Assembly: GCF_900106535.1 (NCBI RefSeq)
Contig: NZ_FNOH01000010.1
Coordinates: forward strand, 277,753-341,752
Direction: 5' to 3'
Length of the DNA: 64,000 bases
DNA from: Myxococcus xanthus
Lineage (GTDB): Bacteria; Myxococcota; Myxococcia; Myxococcales; Myxococcaceae
Below the pieces are notes generated by a model, which worked only from the letters and a program-made list of their open reading frames with translations, did no database searches and was not told the origin of the DNA. The translations under genes were made by a program, and so were the position numbers. The stretch's first letter is position 1. Each line of letters begins with the position of its first letter. Of this stretch, positions 46,828 to 56,295 are shown piece after piece.

Positions 46828-47031
46828 ATGGCTACTGGTACCGTGAAGTGGTTCAACGATGCGAAGGGTTTCGGTTTCCTCACGCAGGACGGTGGTGGTG
46901 AGGACGTGTTCTGCCACCACACGGCCATCAACATGGATGGCTTCCGCACCCTGCAGGAGGGTCAGAAGGTGGAGTTCGAAGTGACCCGTGGCCCCAAGGG
47001 CCTGCAGGCGCAGAACGTCCGCGCGGCCTGA
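46828..47031 (+). CDS. cold-shock protein, CspA family
   Basis: 67 residues. Single-stranded nucleic-acid-binding cold-shock domain with both RNP motifs: KGFGFLTQ (RNP1) and DVFCHHTAI (RNP2-like, with Cys where VFVH is usual). It likely acts as an RNA chaperone. Myxococcus has several csp paralogues and I cannot tell which this is. A purine-rich ribosome-binding site precedes the ATG. Confidence 0.95.
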   Translation: MATGTVKWFNDAKGFGFLTQDGGGEDVFCHHTAINMDGFRTLQEGQKVEFEVTRGPKGLQAQNVRAA

Positions 47032-47065
47032 GCCGAGCGTCGTTCGAACTGCTTCTTGCATCATG

Positions 47066-47094
47066 AGGGTCCGGCCCCACGGGGTCGGGCCCTT
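47066..47094 (+). terminator. terminator hairpin after the cold-shock gene
   Basis: AGGGTCCGGCCCC / GGGGTCGGGCCCT pairs over 13 bases with two wobbles, followed by TTCGTGCTTT. Weak T tract. Confidence 0.6.
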
Positions 47095-47116
47095 CGTGCT
47101 TTCTGGAGAGCGCTCC

Positions 47117-49273
47117 GTGCCTTTGTCGACGAAGTTCCGCCGCTCACGCGTCTGTCTGTTGCCCGTTCTCGCCGCGCTGGGTTGCTCCACCACACCAGTC
47201 GTGCCGTCGAGCACGGGCCCGGCCGCCCTCCCTGCCGCGTCGTCCAAGGCACCACTCCCTGCCAACGTCCCGGAGAAGGAGCCCACCGCCATGACGTCCA
47301 CGTTCGACGCGGCGGCCCTGAAGGCGGAGCTCGTGACGCGGCACGGCGAGGCGCAGCGGGCCCGCATTGAGCGGGGCGTGGAGCAGGTGGCGGCGATGTG
47401 GCGGCCGGAGGACGGAGACCTCGCGGCGTTCGCACGTGAACAGTTCCTGTCCGATCCGAACGCGCTCGACGCGACCTTCCAGCGGCTGGAGCGGTTGTTC
47501 GAGCAGCTCGACGGGCACCTGTACGAAATCGGGCGCGAGCTTCAGTGGTACACGGATTTGGACCTGGGGCCATTGCTGCCGGTGGAGCCCCTGGTGGCGG
47601 CGTATGATCCGGCCGCCCACGTCACCACGGACCTGTTCCGCGCACGCGTGGGGTTCGTGGTGTTGCTCAACTTCCCGCTCACCACGTTGGCGGAGCGCGT
47701 GGAGCAGGGGCCGTCATGGACGCGGCGGCAGTGGGCCGAGACGCGGCTGGCCGGGCGCTTCAACCAGCGCGTCCCCGCGGAGATTGAACAGGCGTCCTCG
47801 CGCGCCATCGCCGCGGCCAACCTGTACATCGCCGAATACAACATCTGGATGCATCACCTGGTGGATGCGCAGGGACGGCGCCCCTTCCCAAAGGGGCTGC
47901 GGCTCATCAGCCACTGGAACCTGCGTGACGAGCTGAAGGGTGACTACTCCGACGCGGCGACGGGCGCGCTGAAGCAGCGGATGATCGTCCAGGTGATGGA
48001 GCGCATCATCACGCAGACGATTCCCGCGGCCGTCATCGACAACCCGCGGTTGGATTGGGACCCCTTCACCAACACCGTCACGGTGGCGCCGCCGCAGACG
48101 GTGGAGGCGGATGCTCCCGCGCGCACGACGAAGCCGGATGCGTCGCCGGAGCCGGACACGCGCTACACGCACCTGCTGGCCACCTTCCATGCGGCGCGTC
48201 AGGCGGACCCCTACGTGCCGGTGGCACCCACGCGAATCGCCCGGAGCTTCGAGCTGGGCCGCGAGCTGCCTGAGGCGCGCGTCCGGGCCTTGCTGACACA
48301 GGTGCTGGAGTCACCGCTGGTGCCGCGCGTGGCGAAGGAGATTGAAGCGCGCCTGGGCCGGAAGCTGGAGCCGCAGGACCTCTGGTACTCGGGCTTCAAT
48401 CCGGGCGGCAAGCGGAAGGAGTCCGAACTGGATGCGCTGACGCGCAAGCGCTACCCCACGGCGGAGGCGTTCGCGAAGGACCTGCCGCGCATCCTCCAGG
48501 GCATGGGCTTCACGAAGGCGAAGGCCGCGTGGCTGGCGGAGCGAATTCGCGTGGACGCGTCGCGCGGAGCGGGGCACGCACAGCCGGCGCTTCGGCGAGG
48601 CGACTTCCCCCGGCTGCGCACGCGCGTGGAGAAGGGGGGCATGGACTACAAGGGCTACAACATCGCGGTGCACGAGCTGGGGCACAACGTGGAGCAGGTG
48701 TTCAGCCTCTACGGCGTGGACCACACGCTGCTCGCGGGGGTGCCCAACAACGCCTTCACGGAGGCGCTGGCCTTCGTGTTCCAGTCTCGCGACCTGGAGT
48801 TGCTCGGACTGGGCAAGCCGGACGCGGCGAGCGAGCGGGAGCGGGTGCTCGGCGAGCTGTGGCAGACGTGGGAGCGCGCGGGCATCGCGCTGGTGGACAT
48901 GTCGGTGTGGCACTGGATGTACGCGCACCCGGATGCCACGCCCGTGCAGCTTCGCGAGGCGGTGGTGGGCATTGCCCGCGAGGTGTGGAACCAGTACTTC
49001 GCGCCGGTGCTGGGCGGGGAGGGGAGCACGCTGCTGGCCGTCTACAGCCACATGATCAGCTATCCGCTCTACCTGCCCGATTATCCGCTGGGCCACCTCA
49101 TCGCGTTCCAGATTGAAGAGCACCTGAAGCGCAAGGGACCGCTGGGCGCCGAGTTCGAACGCATGGCCACCTACGGCTCGGTGACGCCGGACCAGTGGAT
49201 GATTCATGCGACCGGGGCCCCGGTGAGCGCGGAGCCGCTGATCCGCGCCGCCGAGGCCGCCCTGAGTCGCTGA
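47117..49273 (+). CDS. HExxH metallopeptidase lipoprotein, unassigned family
   Basis: 718 residues from GTG 47117, chosen for its GGAGAG site and because it yields a lipoprotein signal (lipobox VLAALGC). The long middle is helical with no family I recognise. The probable zinc site is HELGH at 519-523 (VHELGHNVEQVF), with a Glu about 28-31 residues on in NAFTEALAFVF, the gluzincin spacing. The sequence is preceded by a large N-terminal helical domain, reminiscent of M3/M2-type folds but without their signatures. Likely an envelope-attached peptidase. Ends one base before the converging FKBP gene. Confidence 0.75.
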   Translation: MPLSTKFRRSRVCLLPVLAALGCSTTPVVPSSTGPAALPAASSKAPLPANVPEKEPTAMTSTFDAAALKAELVTRHGEAQRARIERGVEQVAAMWRPEDGDLAAFAREQFLSDPNALDATFQRLERLFEQLDGHLYEIGRELQWYTDLDLGPLLPVEPLVAAYDPAAHVTTDLFRARVGFVVLLNFPLTTLAERVEQGPSWTRRQWAETRLAGRFNQRVPAEIEQASSRAIAAANLYIAEYNIWMHHLVDAQGRRPFPKGLRLISHWNLRDELKGDYSDAATGALKQRMIVQVMERIITQTIPAAVIDNPRLDWDPFTNTVTVAPPQTVEADAPARTTKPDASPEPDTRYTHLLATFHAARQADPYVPVAPTRIARSFELGRELPEARVRALLTQVLESPLVPRVAKEIEARLGRKLEPQDLWYSGFNPGGKRKESELDALTRKRYPTAEAFAKDLPRILQGMGFTKAKAAWLAERIRVDASRGAGHAQPALRRGDFPRLRTRVEKGGMDYKGYNIAVHELGHNVEQVFSLYGVDHTLLAGVPNNAFTEALAFVFQSRDLELLGLGKPDAASERERVLGELWQTWERAGIALVDMSVWHWMYAHPDATPVQLREAVVGIAREVWNQYFAPVLGGEGSTLLAVYSHMISYPLYLPDYPLGHLIAFQIEEHLKRKGPLGAEFERMATYGSVTPDQWMIHATGAPVSAEPLIRAAEAALSR

Positions 49274-49274
49274 C

Positions 49275-50015
49275 CTACGGCTGCCGGGACGTGTCGCCGG
49301 GGATGTCGATGAGCTCGACGTCGAAGGTGAGGACGGCGTTGGGCGGGATGCGCGAGCCAGAGGGCGGCCGCTCACCGTAGGCGGTGTTGCCAGGGCAGGT
49401 GAGCTTCGCCTTGCCGCCCACCTTCATCTTCGCCACGCCCTGCGTCCAGCAGGGGATGACGCCGTTGAGCGGGAACTCGACGGGGATTCCACGGCGGGCG
49501 GAGGTGTCGAAGATGGTGCCGTCCACCAGCCGGCCCTCGTAGTGGACCTTGACGGTGTCGACGGCGCGCGGGCTGCGGCCGGTTCCCGCCTGGACCTGCT
49601 TGTAGATGACGCCGGAGGGAAGCACCTCCGCGCCGGGCTCCTTGGCGGCGCGCTCCAGCGCGGCCTTGCCCGCAAGGGCCTGCCGGCTCTTGGCGAAGGC
49701 CTGAATCCGCTGAGCCTGCTCCTTCGGGTCGATGTCGGACGTCTTTCCACCGAGTCCGTCGGACAGGCCCTGTTGCAGCACCTTCAACTCCTCGGGCGAC
49801 AGCGCGAAGAGGGACAAATCACGGCCAATGGAGAGACCGAGCGTGTAGAGGGTCTGCTGGTCCTCCTCGGACAGCGCAGCGGGCGCCGCCGGCGCGGCGG
49901 CCGGAGTCGCCGGTGCGGCCTTGGCCGCGGGCTTCTTCGCCGACTTCGAGTCCTGCGCCTGGGCGCCCGTCGCGCCGAGCGCGAACACCAGGGCCGCCGT
50001 CCACATCGATCGCAT
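49275..50015 (-). CDS. periplasmic FKBP-type peptidyl-prolyl isomerase (Mip/FkpA-like)
   Basis: 246 residues from ATG 50015, with GGTGG upstream. Signal peptide MRSMWTAALVFALGATGAQA, an Ala/Pro/Lys linker, an N-terminal helical dimerisation domain (EDQQTLYTLGLSIGRDLSLF), then the FKBP domain. The active-site residues are present: VHYEGRLVDGTIFDTS, GVIPCWTQGVAKM, AYGERPPSG and PPNAVLTFDVELIDI. It probably assists folding of outer-membrane and secreted proteins. Confidence 0.93.
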   Translation of the reverse strand: MRSMWTAALVFALGATGAQAQDSKSAKKPAAKAAPATPAAAPAAPAALSEEDQQTLYTLGLSIGRDLSLFALSPEELKVLQQGLSDGLGGKTSDIDPKEQAQRIQAFAKSRQALAGKAALERAAKEPGAEVLPSGVIYKQVQAGTGRSPRAVDTVKVHYEGRLVDGTIFDTSARRGIPVEFPLNGVIPCWTQGVAKMKVGGKAKLTCPGNTAYGERPPSGSRIPPNAVLTFDVELIDIPGDTSRQP

Positions 50016-50235
50016 GCATCCACCTTTCATGAGAACCGGCGCACTATAGAGCGCGGCCGCGTGCTCGAAAGACACAAGCCCGCGCGAAGAATTCATCGAG
50101 GAAGCACAGCAAGCGCGCGAGTCCTCCGCGCGCCGTCCGTTTTCTTGCGCGTTCGGCGCGCGCCTCTACCCTGCATCCAGGTTGCTTCACCCCCGGAGCA
50201 ACCTGTTGCACCACCTGACCGGAGGCGAAGAAGCC

Positions 50236-50571
50236 ATGAGCGACAAGCGGAAGAACAAGCGGGCGCCCCTCGACATCTACCTGAACAAGTACATGGGTGG
50301 CGTGCCGTACATGTCGCGGGCCGCGGACATCAGCCAGGAAGGGCTGAGCCTCGCCCGGCTGCTCGAGCCTCAGCACGAGGCCAAGCGCATCGGCCTCCAG
50401 TTCCAGCTCCCGGGCTCGGAGGAGATCATCTACGCCGAGGGTGAAGTGGTCCGTGAGTGGGCCGAGCTGGGGGCCAAGCGCGAGCGCTCGGGTGTGCGCT
50501 TCACGTTGCTCACCGATCGTCACCGCAAGATGATCGACGCCTACGTCGACCGTCACGGCAACGAGAACTGA
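50236..50571 (+). CDS. PilZ-domain protein
   Basis: 111 residues from ATG 50236. PilZ domains bind cyclic di-GMP through an RxxxR at the N-terminus and a D/NxSxxG motif. Here KNKRAPLD gives a K/R-x-x-x-R-like start and DISQEGLSLARL supplies DxSxxG. Binding is likely but not certain because the first motif is imperfect. It is a stand-alone PilZ domain and could control motility or surface functions. Confidence 0.82.
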   Translation: MSDKRKNKRAPLDIYLNKYMGGVPYMSRAADISQEGLSLARLLEPQHEAKRIGLQFQLPGSEEIIYAEGEVVREWAELGAKRERSGVRFTLLTDRHRKMIDAYVDRHGNEN

Positions 50572-50691
50572 CGCATACCCGCCGTGCCGCAGGGGCCTGC
50601 CTTGACTTCCCCGGAAGCAGGCCCGTTGAATGGGAAGCCATTCTGCCCTGACACGACCCGCGACGTCGGACGAGGGGCTGGAGGATTTCCC

Positions 50692-51507
50692 GTGAGGCAC
50701 TCGCTGTGGGGGATATTGCTGGCCGTGCCACTGACCGCGTTCGGCCAGGGCAAGGAAGCGAAGGCCCCGAAGCCCACCGTCGCCGCCGAGAAAACGGCAC
50801 CGGGGGCACCGGGCGTCAATTGGGAAGGGCAGGTTCTGCGGGCCACGGGAGTGGGTGCTCCCGACCTGAAGGCCTCCAACCCCGGACAGGCCCGGCTAGG
50901 GGCCGAGCGGATCGCCAAGCGATCCGCCGTCCAGAATCTCATGGACCAGGCCGGGCGCCTCCACATCAGCGCGGGGCGCACCGTGGCGGACGAGCTGGCC
51001 CGCGACGACGTCCGCAAGCGAGTGGAGGCCGCGATGGGCGGCTACAAGGTCGTCGCCCGGCGGTTCTTCTCCGACAGTGGCGTGGAGATTGACGTGGAGG
51101 TGCCGCTGTCGGCCCTCACCGCGTCGCTGTTCGCGCCGCCCGCCGCGGACACCGTCATCGCCATCAACGGCGCGGGCGCGAAGAAGTACACAGGCCTGGT
51201 GGTAGATGCGCGAGGGCTCGGTGTGCAGCCCGTGCTGGCGCCCCGCCTCTTGGATGACAGCGGCAAGGCGCTCTACGGCGCGGCGGCGCTGGCCAGCGAG
51301 CGCCGTGCCGCGACGGCCGTGGCCGCCTGGTTCCAGAGCCTGGATGCGGCGAAGAAGGCCTCGCTGGTGGGGGACAAGCCCCTGGTGGTGAAGGCCAAGG
51401 GTTCCAAAGGTTCCGACCTGGTGCTCGCCTCGGAGGATGCGAAGGCGCTCGTCGAGGCCAACACGCGCTTCCTGGCCGAGGGCCGGGTCGTGATCGTCAC
51501 GCAGTGA
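50692..51507 (+). CDS. secreted LPP20-like protein
   Basis: 271 residues from GTG 50692, yielding signal peptide HSLWGILLAVPLTAFGQG. The middle contains the LPP20/FlgT-N-like pattern (ATGVGAP, ARLGAERIAKRSAVQNLM, VAPRF-like VARRFFSDSGVEIDVEVPL). Families with this fold include lipoproteins involved in flagella and envelope. No lipobox is seen. Function unknown. Precedes the PEGA lipoprotein by 22 bases. Confidence 0.68.
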   Translation: MRHSLWGILLAVPLTAFGQGKEAKAPKPTVAAEKTAPGAPGVNWEGQVLRATGVGAPDLKASNPGQARLGAERIAKRSAVQNLMDQAGRLHISAGRTVADELARDDVRKRVEAAMGGYKVVARRFFSDSGVEIDVEVPLSALTASLFAPPAADTVIAINGAGAKKYTGLVVDARGLGVQPVLAPRLLDDSGKALYGAAALASERRAATAVAAWFQSLDAAKKASLVGDKPLVVKAKGSKGSDLVLASEDAKALVEANTRFLAEGRVVIVTQ

Positions 51508-51529
51508 CTTCGAGGTCCTCGGCCAGCTG

Positions 51530-51892
51530 ATGCGGAAGGTTCTGCTGTTGGTGATGGTGTCCACGTTCGCTGGGTGTGCGAAGCGTCAGGAGCCCGAGTC
51601 CCTGCTCAAGGCCCGCGAGCTGATGGCGGAAGCCCAGAATCCCAGCGGCAACCTGGCACTGCTCTGCGAGCCCGTGGACGCGGAGGTGTATCTAGATGGC
51701 GTCTGGCAGGGGCTCTGCAGCGACTTCTCGGGTTCCCCCAAGGCGCTGCGAGTGGGCAGCGGCCTGCACGAGATTGAAGTGAAGAAGCAGGGGTACTGGC
51801 CCTATACGACGTACTTCGAGCCCAGCCGGGCCCGCGCGCGGCTGACCATCCAGCTCCGCGCCTCTGGGCCGAAGGCCGGTGGTTCGGAGTGA
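51530..51892 (+). CDS. PEGA-domain lipoprotein
   Basis: 120 residues. Lipobox VSTFAGC. The core is a PEGA-type beta-strand domain (CEPVDAEVYLDGVWQGLC, LRVGSGLHEIEVKKQGYWPY), which typically binds or presents at the cell surface. It is 22 bases after the LPP20-like gene and likely its transcription partner. Confidence 0.8.
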   Translation: MRKVLLLVMVSTFAGCAKRQEPESLLKARELMAEAQNPSGNLALLCEPVDAEVYLDGVWQGLCSDFSGSPKALRVGSGLHEIEVKKQGYWPYTTYFEPSRARARLTIQLRASGPKAGGSE

Positions 51893-51939
51893 CGCCGGGC
51901 TGGGTGTAAAGCGGGCGGGCCTCCACGAAAGCCCGTTTC

Positions 51940-53277
51940 TTGTGCTTTCGTGAAGTGCAATCAGGACATGACGCCGCCGTAGCTGGGACTGAAGAGGAGA
52001 GCGCCATCGGACGCCGCAGGAAAGGTCGTTCCCCCGCCGCCGTGAAACCCGCCGCCGCTGCCGTACCGCCGCCGGCTCGGTCCGCCCCCTTGCTTCACGA
52101 GGTGCCGCCGCCGCGTGGCCAGGACAAGGCCGCGGCCGAGCCGGCCCGTGCGCGGGTCGCCGAGCCCGTGGCGGTGGCCGAGAATGCCCTGTCCGAGACG
52201 GACGCCCGGCGCATCGACCTGTGGTGGTCGGGGGTGATGGTGGGCTCGCTGGGGCTGGTGTTCGCGCTGCTCTCCGTCTTTGGCGGAGTGGCGGTGCCAG
52301 TGCTGCTCGCACTGTCGGGCGCGTACATCTTCAATCCCATCGTCACCGAGTTGGAGAAGCGGCGGCTGGACCGCACGTGGGGGACGACGCTCGTCTTCGC
52401 GGTGGGGACGCTGATGCTGGTCGGCGCGGTGCTGTACCTCATCCCGGTGTTCCGGGAGGAGGCGTCGAAGCTGCCGGACTTCTTCCACCGCGCGAGCACC
52501 CAGGTGGTGCCGAAGGTGGAAGGGTTGGTGGGGCATTCGTTGCCGGACCTGGTACGCCAGCGCACCACCGAGCTGGGAAAGCAGGCGTCAGAGCTGGTCC
52601 AGAGCGCGGGGCCGGCGGCGGCGCGCATCCTGGCGAGCTTCGCGGGCAACACGGCGCGGCTGGTGGTGACGTTGCTGGGCCTGTCGGTGGTGCCGGTGCT
52701 GGCCTTCTTCTTCCTGCAGGACTACCCCCGGCTGATGGGCATGGTGAAGGACCTGCTGCCCCGGCGCGCAGTGGGACTGGTGAGCCGGCGCTTCGCGGAG
52801 GTGGATGAGGTGCTCTCCGCCTTCGTGCGCGGCCAACTCATCGTCGGCGGCGTGCTGTCGGTCATCTATGCGGCGGGCCTGTCCGCGGCGCGCATCGACA
52901 TGGCCATTGTCATTGGGGTGATTGCCGGCTTCGGCAACATGGTGCCGTACCTGGGCACGGGCGTGGGCATCGTGCTGTCGCTGGTGGGGCTCATGCTGTC
53001 GTGGCAGGGGCCGTGGCAACTGGCGGCGGTGGCGGCCACCTTCGTCATCGGGCAGATGCTGGAGGGCTTCGTCATCACCCCGCGAATCGTGGGGGAGAAG
53101 GTCGGGCTGGCGCCGGTGGCGATCATCCTGGCCATCCTCGCCTTCGGTGAGCTGTTCGGCTTCGTGGGCATCCTGCTGGCGGTGCCGGTGGCGGCCATCC
53201 TCAAGGTGGTCCTGAGCGTGGTGGTGGAGCGCTACCGCCGGACGCGGCTCTACACGGGGGAGCCCAAGTCGCCGTGA
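51940..53277 (+). CDS. AI-2E/PerM family permease
   Basis: Up to 445 residues. The first 80 are Pro/Ala-rich and low complexity; the permease proper starts near SGVMVGSLGLVFALLSVFGG and has eight predicted membrane helices with the family's large soluble loop (EEASKLPDFFHRASTQVVPKVEGL). DYPRLMG, FVRGQLIVGGVLSVIYA and the terminal EGFVITPRIVGEKVGL are PerM landmarks. Transports unknown small molecules; AI-2 export is known for some members only. The start is uncertain: TTG 51940 is listed, GTG 51955 and 52042 are alternatives, and the best Shine-Dalgarno (GAGGAG) sits before an ATC codon at about 52003. Confidence 0.85.
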   Translation: MCFREVQSGHDAAVAGTEEESAIGRRRKGRSPAAVKPAAAAVPPPARSAPLLHEVPPPRGQDKAAAEPARARVAEPVAVAENALSETDARRIDLWWSGVMVGSLGLVFALLSVFGGVAVPVLLALSGAYIFNPIVTELEKRRLDRTWGTTLVFAVGTLMLVGAVLYLIPVFREEASKLPDFFHRASTQVVPKVEGLVGHSLPDLVRQRTTELGKQASELVQSAGPAAARILASFAGNTARLVVTLLGLSVVPVLAFFFLQDYPRLMGMVKDLLPRRAVGLVSRRFAEVDEVLSAFVRGQLIVGGVLSVIYAAGLSAARIDMAIVIGVIAGFGNMVPYLGTGVGIVLSLVGLMLSWQGPWQLAAVAATFVIGQMLEGFVITPRIVGEKVGLAPVAIILAILAFGELFGFVGILLAVPVAAILKVVLSVVVERYRRTRLYTGEPKSP

Positions 53278-53981
53278 CGAAGCTGGAGTCGCTACACAAG
53301 GAGATCACCGACTGCCGGGCCTGTCCCCGGCTGGTGGAGTGGCGGGAGGAGGTGGCGCGAGTAAAGCGCCGCGCCTACCGCGACTGGAATTACTGGGGAT
53401 TGCCCGTTCCCGGCTTTGGAGACCCCAAGGCCCGGCTCATCATCGTCGGGCTGGCGCCGGCGGCCCATGGGGCGAACCGGACGGGGCGGATGTTCACCGG
53501 AGACCGCTCGGGCGACTTCCTCTATGCCGGGTTGCACCGCGCGGGCTTCGCGAATCAGGCCCTCAGCGAGCACCGGGATGACGGGCTCCGGCTGAAGGAC
53601 GCCTTCATCGTGTCGGCGGCGCGCTGTGCTCCGCCCGACAACAAGCCCCTCCCAGAGGAGCTGGCCCGCTGCGCACCGTTCCTGGATCGCGAGCTGGCGC
53701 TGCTGCCGGGCCGGGTGATGCTCGCGCTGGGGGCCATCGGCTGGAACGCCGCGCTCGTGGCCCTGGCGCGGCAGGGGATGGAGGTACCGTCGCCTCGGCC
53801 CGCGTTCGGGCATGGGGCGGAGCTGCGCCTGCCGGGCGGCCGGACGCTGCTGGGCTGCTACCACGTCAGCCAGCAGAACACGCAGACGGGGCGGCTGACC
53901 CCGGCGATGTTCGACGCCGTCATGTCCCGGGTCCACACGCTGCTGGAAACGGCGGATCCGAAGGCGCGCGGGAAGAGTTGA
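53274..53981 (+). CDS. uracil-DNA glycosylase, family 5 (UdgB-like)
   Basis: 235 residues, overlapping the permease stop in GTGA. The Fe-S cysteine pattern begins CRACPRLVEW, with later cysteines near SAARCAPPDN and ARCAPFLDR. The active-site motif GLAPAAHGANRTGRMFTG matches family 5 UDGs (GLAPAxHGANRTGRxFTGDxSG), and the second motif is CYHVSQQNTQTGRLT. It removes uracil and other deaminated bases from DNA. Translationally coupled to the preceding permease, though the functional link is unclear. Confidence 0.93.
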   Translation: MTKLESLHKEITDCRACPRLVEWREEVARVKRRAYRDWNYWGLPVPGFGDPKARLIIVGLAPAAHGANRTGRMFTGDRSGDFLYAGLHRAGFANQALSEHRDDGLRLKDAFIVSAARCAPPDNKPLPEELARCAPFLDRELALLPGRVMLALGAIGWNAALVALARQGMEVPSPRPAFGHGAELRLPGGRTLLGCYHVSQQNTQTGRLTPAMFDAVMSRVHTLLETADPKARGKS

Positions 53982-54000
53982 AGAACCCTTCTGTGTTTGC

Positions 54001-54027
54001 TTGACAGTTGGGGGAGCCCGCTGTTAT
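54001..54027 (+). promoter_or_regulatory. promoter of tRNA-Val
   Basis: A perfect TTGACA at 54001-54006 and TGTTAT at 54022-54027 with a 15-base spacer lie about 27 bases before the tRNA. Confidence 0.6.
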
Positions 54028-54054
54028 TCCCCGCGCCACCGAAGCGGCTGCAAC

Positions 54055-54126
<72 letters not shown>

Positions 54127-54146
54127 TCATCAAAGAGTGACTTCAG

Positions 54147-54188
54147 CGGGCGGCACGGCTTTAAAAGAGCCTGCCGCCCGTTTTTTTT
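54147..54188 (+). terminator. terminator between tRNA-Val and thrS, possible attenuator
   Basis: CGGGCGGCA / TGCCGCCCG stem with an inner GGCT/AGCC stem, followed by a T tract ending just 11 bases before the thrS start. Either it ends the tRNA transcript and thrS has its own promoter, or it attenuates readthrough into thrS. Confidence 0.9.
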
Positions 54189-54199
54189 CCGAGGTTCGC

Positions 54200-56128
54200 A
54201 TGTCCGACATCATCACGGTGACGCTCCCCGACGGCTCGCAGAAGCAGACGGCCCGGGGGACCACGATCGCGGACTTCGTGCGGGAGAGCATCGGCCCCGG
54301 CCTGGCGAAGGCCGCCCTCTTCGCGCGCGTGAATGGCCAGGACATGGACCTGGCCCGCAAGCTGGACGAGGACGTGAAGCTGCAGATCTTCACGCCCAAG
54401 AGCCCCGAGTCCCTGGAGTTGATCCGCCACGACGCCGCCCACGTGGTGGCCAGCGCGGTGCAGAAGCTCTTCCCGGGCACGCAGGTGACCATCGGTCCCG
54501 CGACGGAGGAGGGCTTCTATTACGATTTCTTCCGCGAGAAGCCCTTCACGCCCGAGGACCTGGAGAAGATCGAGGCCGAGGCGAACGCCGAGCTGAAGCG
54601 GGACATGGCCTTCGTCCGCACCGAAATCTCCATGGACGAGGCCGTGCGCCTGTTCGAGGAGAAGGGCGAGAAGTTCAAGGTCGAGATCGTCAAGGACATC
54701 GCGGCCAAGGGCGCCAAGACGCTGACGCTCTACACGCACGGTGACTGGGTGGACTTCTGCCTGGGGCCCCACGCGCCCAGCACGGGGAAGATCGGCATCA
54801 TCAAGATCCTCTCCTCCAGCGGAGCGTACTGGAGGGGGGACCACCGCAACCCGATGCTCCAGCGCGTCTACGGCACTGCCTTCTTCGACAAGAAGCAACT
54901 GGCGGAGTACCTGACGCGCATCGAGGAGTCGAAGAAGCGCGACCACCGCAAGCTGGGCAAGGAGCTGGACCTCTTCCACTTCCACCCGTACTCGCCGGGC
55001 TCCGCCTTCTGGACCCCGAAGGGCACCACGCTCTACACCACGCTGTCGAACTGGATGCGTCAGCTGACGCAGAACGACGGCTACGTGGAGATCAAGACGC
55101 CCCTGATGTTCAACAAGGGGCTGTGGGAGACCAGCGGCCACTGGGGCAAGTACAAGGAGAACATGTTCCTCGTGCTCGACAGCGAGTCGGGGGAGCATGA
55201 CTTCTCGCTCAAGCCGATGAACTGCCCGTCGCACCACCTGTTCTACGGCTTCAAGAAGCACAGCTACCGCGACCTGCCGCTGCGCTACCACACGCAGGAC
55301 GTGCTGCACCGCAACGAGGCGGCGGGCTCCCTGGGCGGCCTCACGCGCGTGCGCCAGTTCGCGCAGGACGACGCGCACATCTACTGCACGGAGGCGCAGA
55401 TCACCGACGAGGTGCGGCGCTTCGTGAAGCTCCTGGACCACGTCTACAAGGCGGTGGGCCTCACCTACGCGGTGAAGCTATCCACGCGGCCCGAGCAGCG
55501 CCTGGGCGATGACTCCCTGTGGGATCGCGCCGAGGGCGGCCTCAAGGCCGCGCTGGAGTCGCTGGGCCTCGAGTACGAGCTGGCCCCGGGTGACGGCGCG
55601 TTCTACGGCCCGAAGATCGACTTCGCGGTGTCGGACAGCATCGGCCGCCGGTGGCAGCTGGGCACCATGCAGCTGGACTACCTGGCGCCCGAGCGCTTCG
55701 ACCTGACCTACGTGGGCGAGGACAACGCCGAGCACCGCCCCGTGGTGCTCCACCGCGCCATCTTCGGCTCGTTCGAGCGCTTCACGGCCATCCTCATCGA
55801 GCACTTCGCCGGCGCCTTCCCGGCCTGGCTGGCCCCCATCCAGGCGGTGCTGGTGACGGTGGCGGACCGGCAGAACGACTACGCTCGGAAGGTTCGGGAC
55901 TCCTTGAGGGCGAAGGGCTACCGGGTGGAGTTCGACGAGCGCGGCCTGTCGATGAACGCGAAGATCCGCGAAGCCCAGCTCCAGAAGGTGCCGTTCACCC
56001 TGGTGGTGGGCGACAACGAGGTGTCGGGCGAGGGCGTGTCGCCGCGGCGGTATGGCGGCGAGGACCTCAAGACGATGAAGGTGACGGACTTCGAGGCCCT
56101 GCTGGCGAAGGAAGCGGCCCTGCCGTGA
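54200..56128 (+). CDS. thrS: threonyl-tRNA synthetase
   Basis: 642 residues from ATG 54200 (GAGG upstream). The TGS domain ([24 protein letters not shown]) comes first, then the editing domain with HDAAHVV and the zinc-type motif, then the class II catalytic core: [20 protein letters not shown], the zinc Cys in KPMNCPSHH, and motif 3 with [19 protein letters not shown]. The C-terminal anticodon-binding domain is complete. Its neighbours are those of the canonical thrS-rpmI-rplT cluster but infC is missing downstream. Confidence 0.98.
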   Translation: MSDIITVTLPDGSQKQTARGTTIADFVRESIGPGLAKAALFARVNGQDMDLARKLDEDVKLQIFTPKSPESLELIRHDAAHVVASAVQKLFPGTQVTIGPATEEGFYYDFFREKPFTPEDLEKIEAEANAELKRDMAFVRTEISMDEAVRLFEEKGEKFKVEIVKDIAAKGAKTLTLYTHGDWVDFCLGPHAPSTGKIGIIKILSSSGAYWRGDHRNPMLQRVYGTAFFDKKQLAEYLTRIEESKKRDHRKLGKELDLFHFHPYSPGSAFWTPKGTTLYTTLSNWMRQLTQNDGYVEIKTPLMFNKGLWETSGHWGKYKENMFLVLDSESGEHDFSLKPMNCPSHHLFYGFKKHSYRDLPLRYHTQDVLHRNEAAGSLGGLTRVRQFAQDDAHIYCTEAQITDEVRRFVKLLDHVYKAVGLTYAVKLSTRPEQRLGDDSLWDRAEGGLKAALESLGLEYELAPGDGAFYGPKIDFAVSDSIGRRWQLGTMQLDYLAPERFDLTYVGEDNAEHRPVVLHRAIFGSFERFTAILIEHFAGAFPAWLAPIQAVLVTVADRQNDYARKVRDSLRAKGYRVEFDERGLSMNAKIREAQLQKVPFTLVVGDNEVSGEGVSPRRYGGEDLKTMKVTDFEALLAKEAALP

Positions 56129-56295
56129 TCGGGAGTTCAGGACGCCTGTTGGCTTGCTGACGGGCCTTGACTCCCTGTTGCACCTAAGTATCTTTGCGCA
56201 CTTTCGAGGGGAGCCTGCCCAAGTTCCCCAATTTTCGAGAGTTCTCGCACCTGCCGCTCAAGTCCAACGGCACGGGGCATGGAAGGATCAGGACG

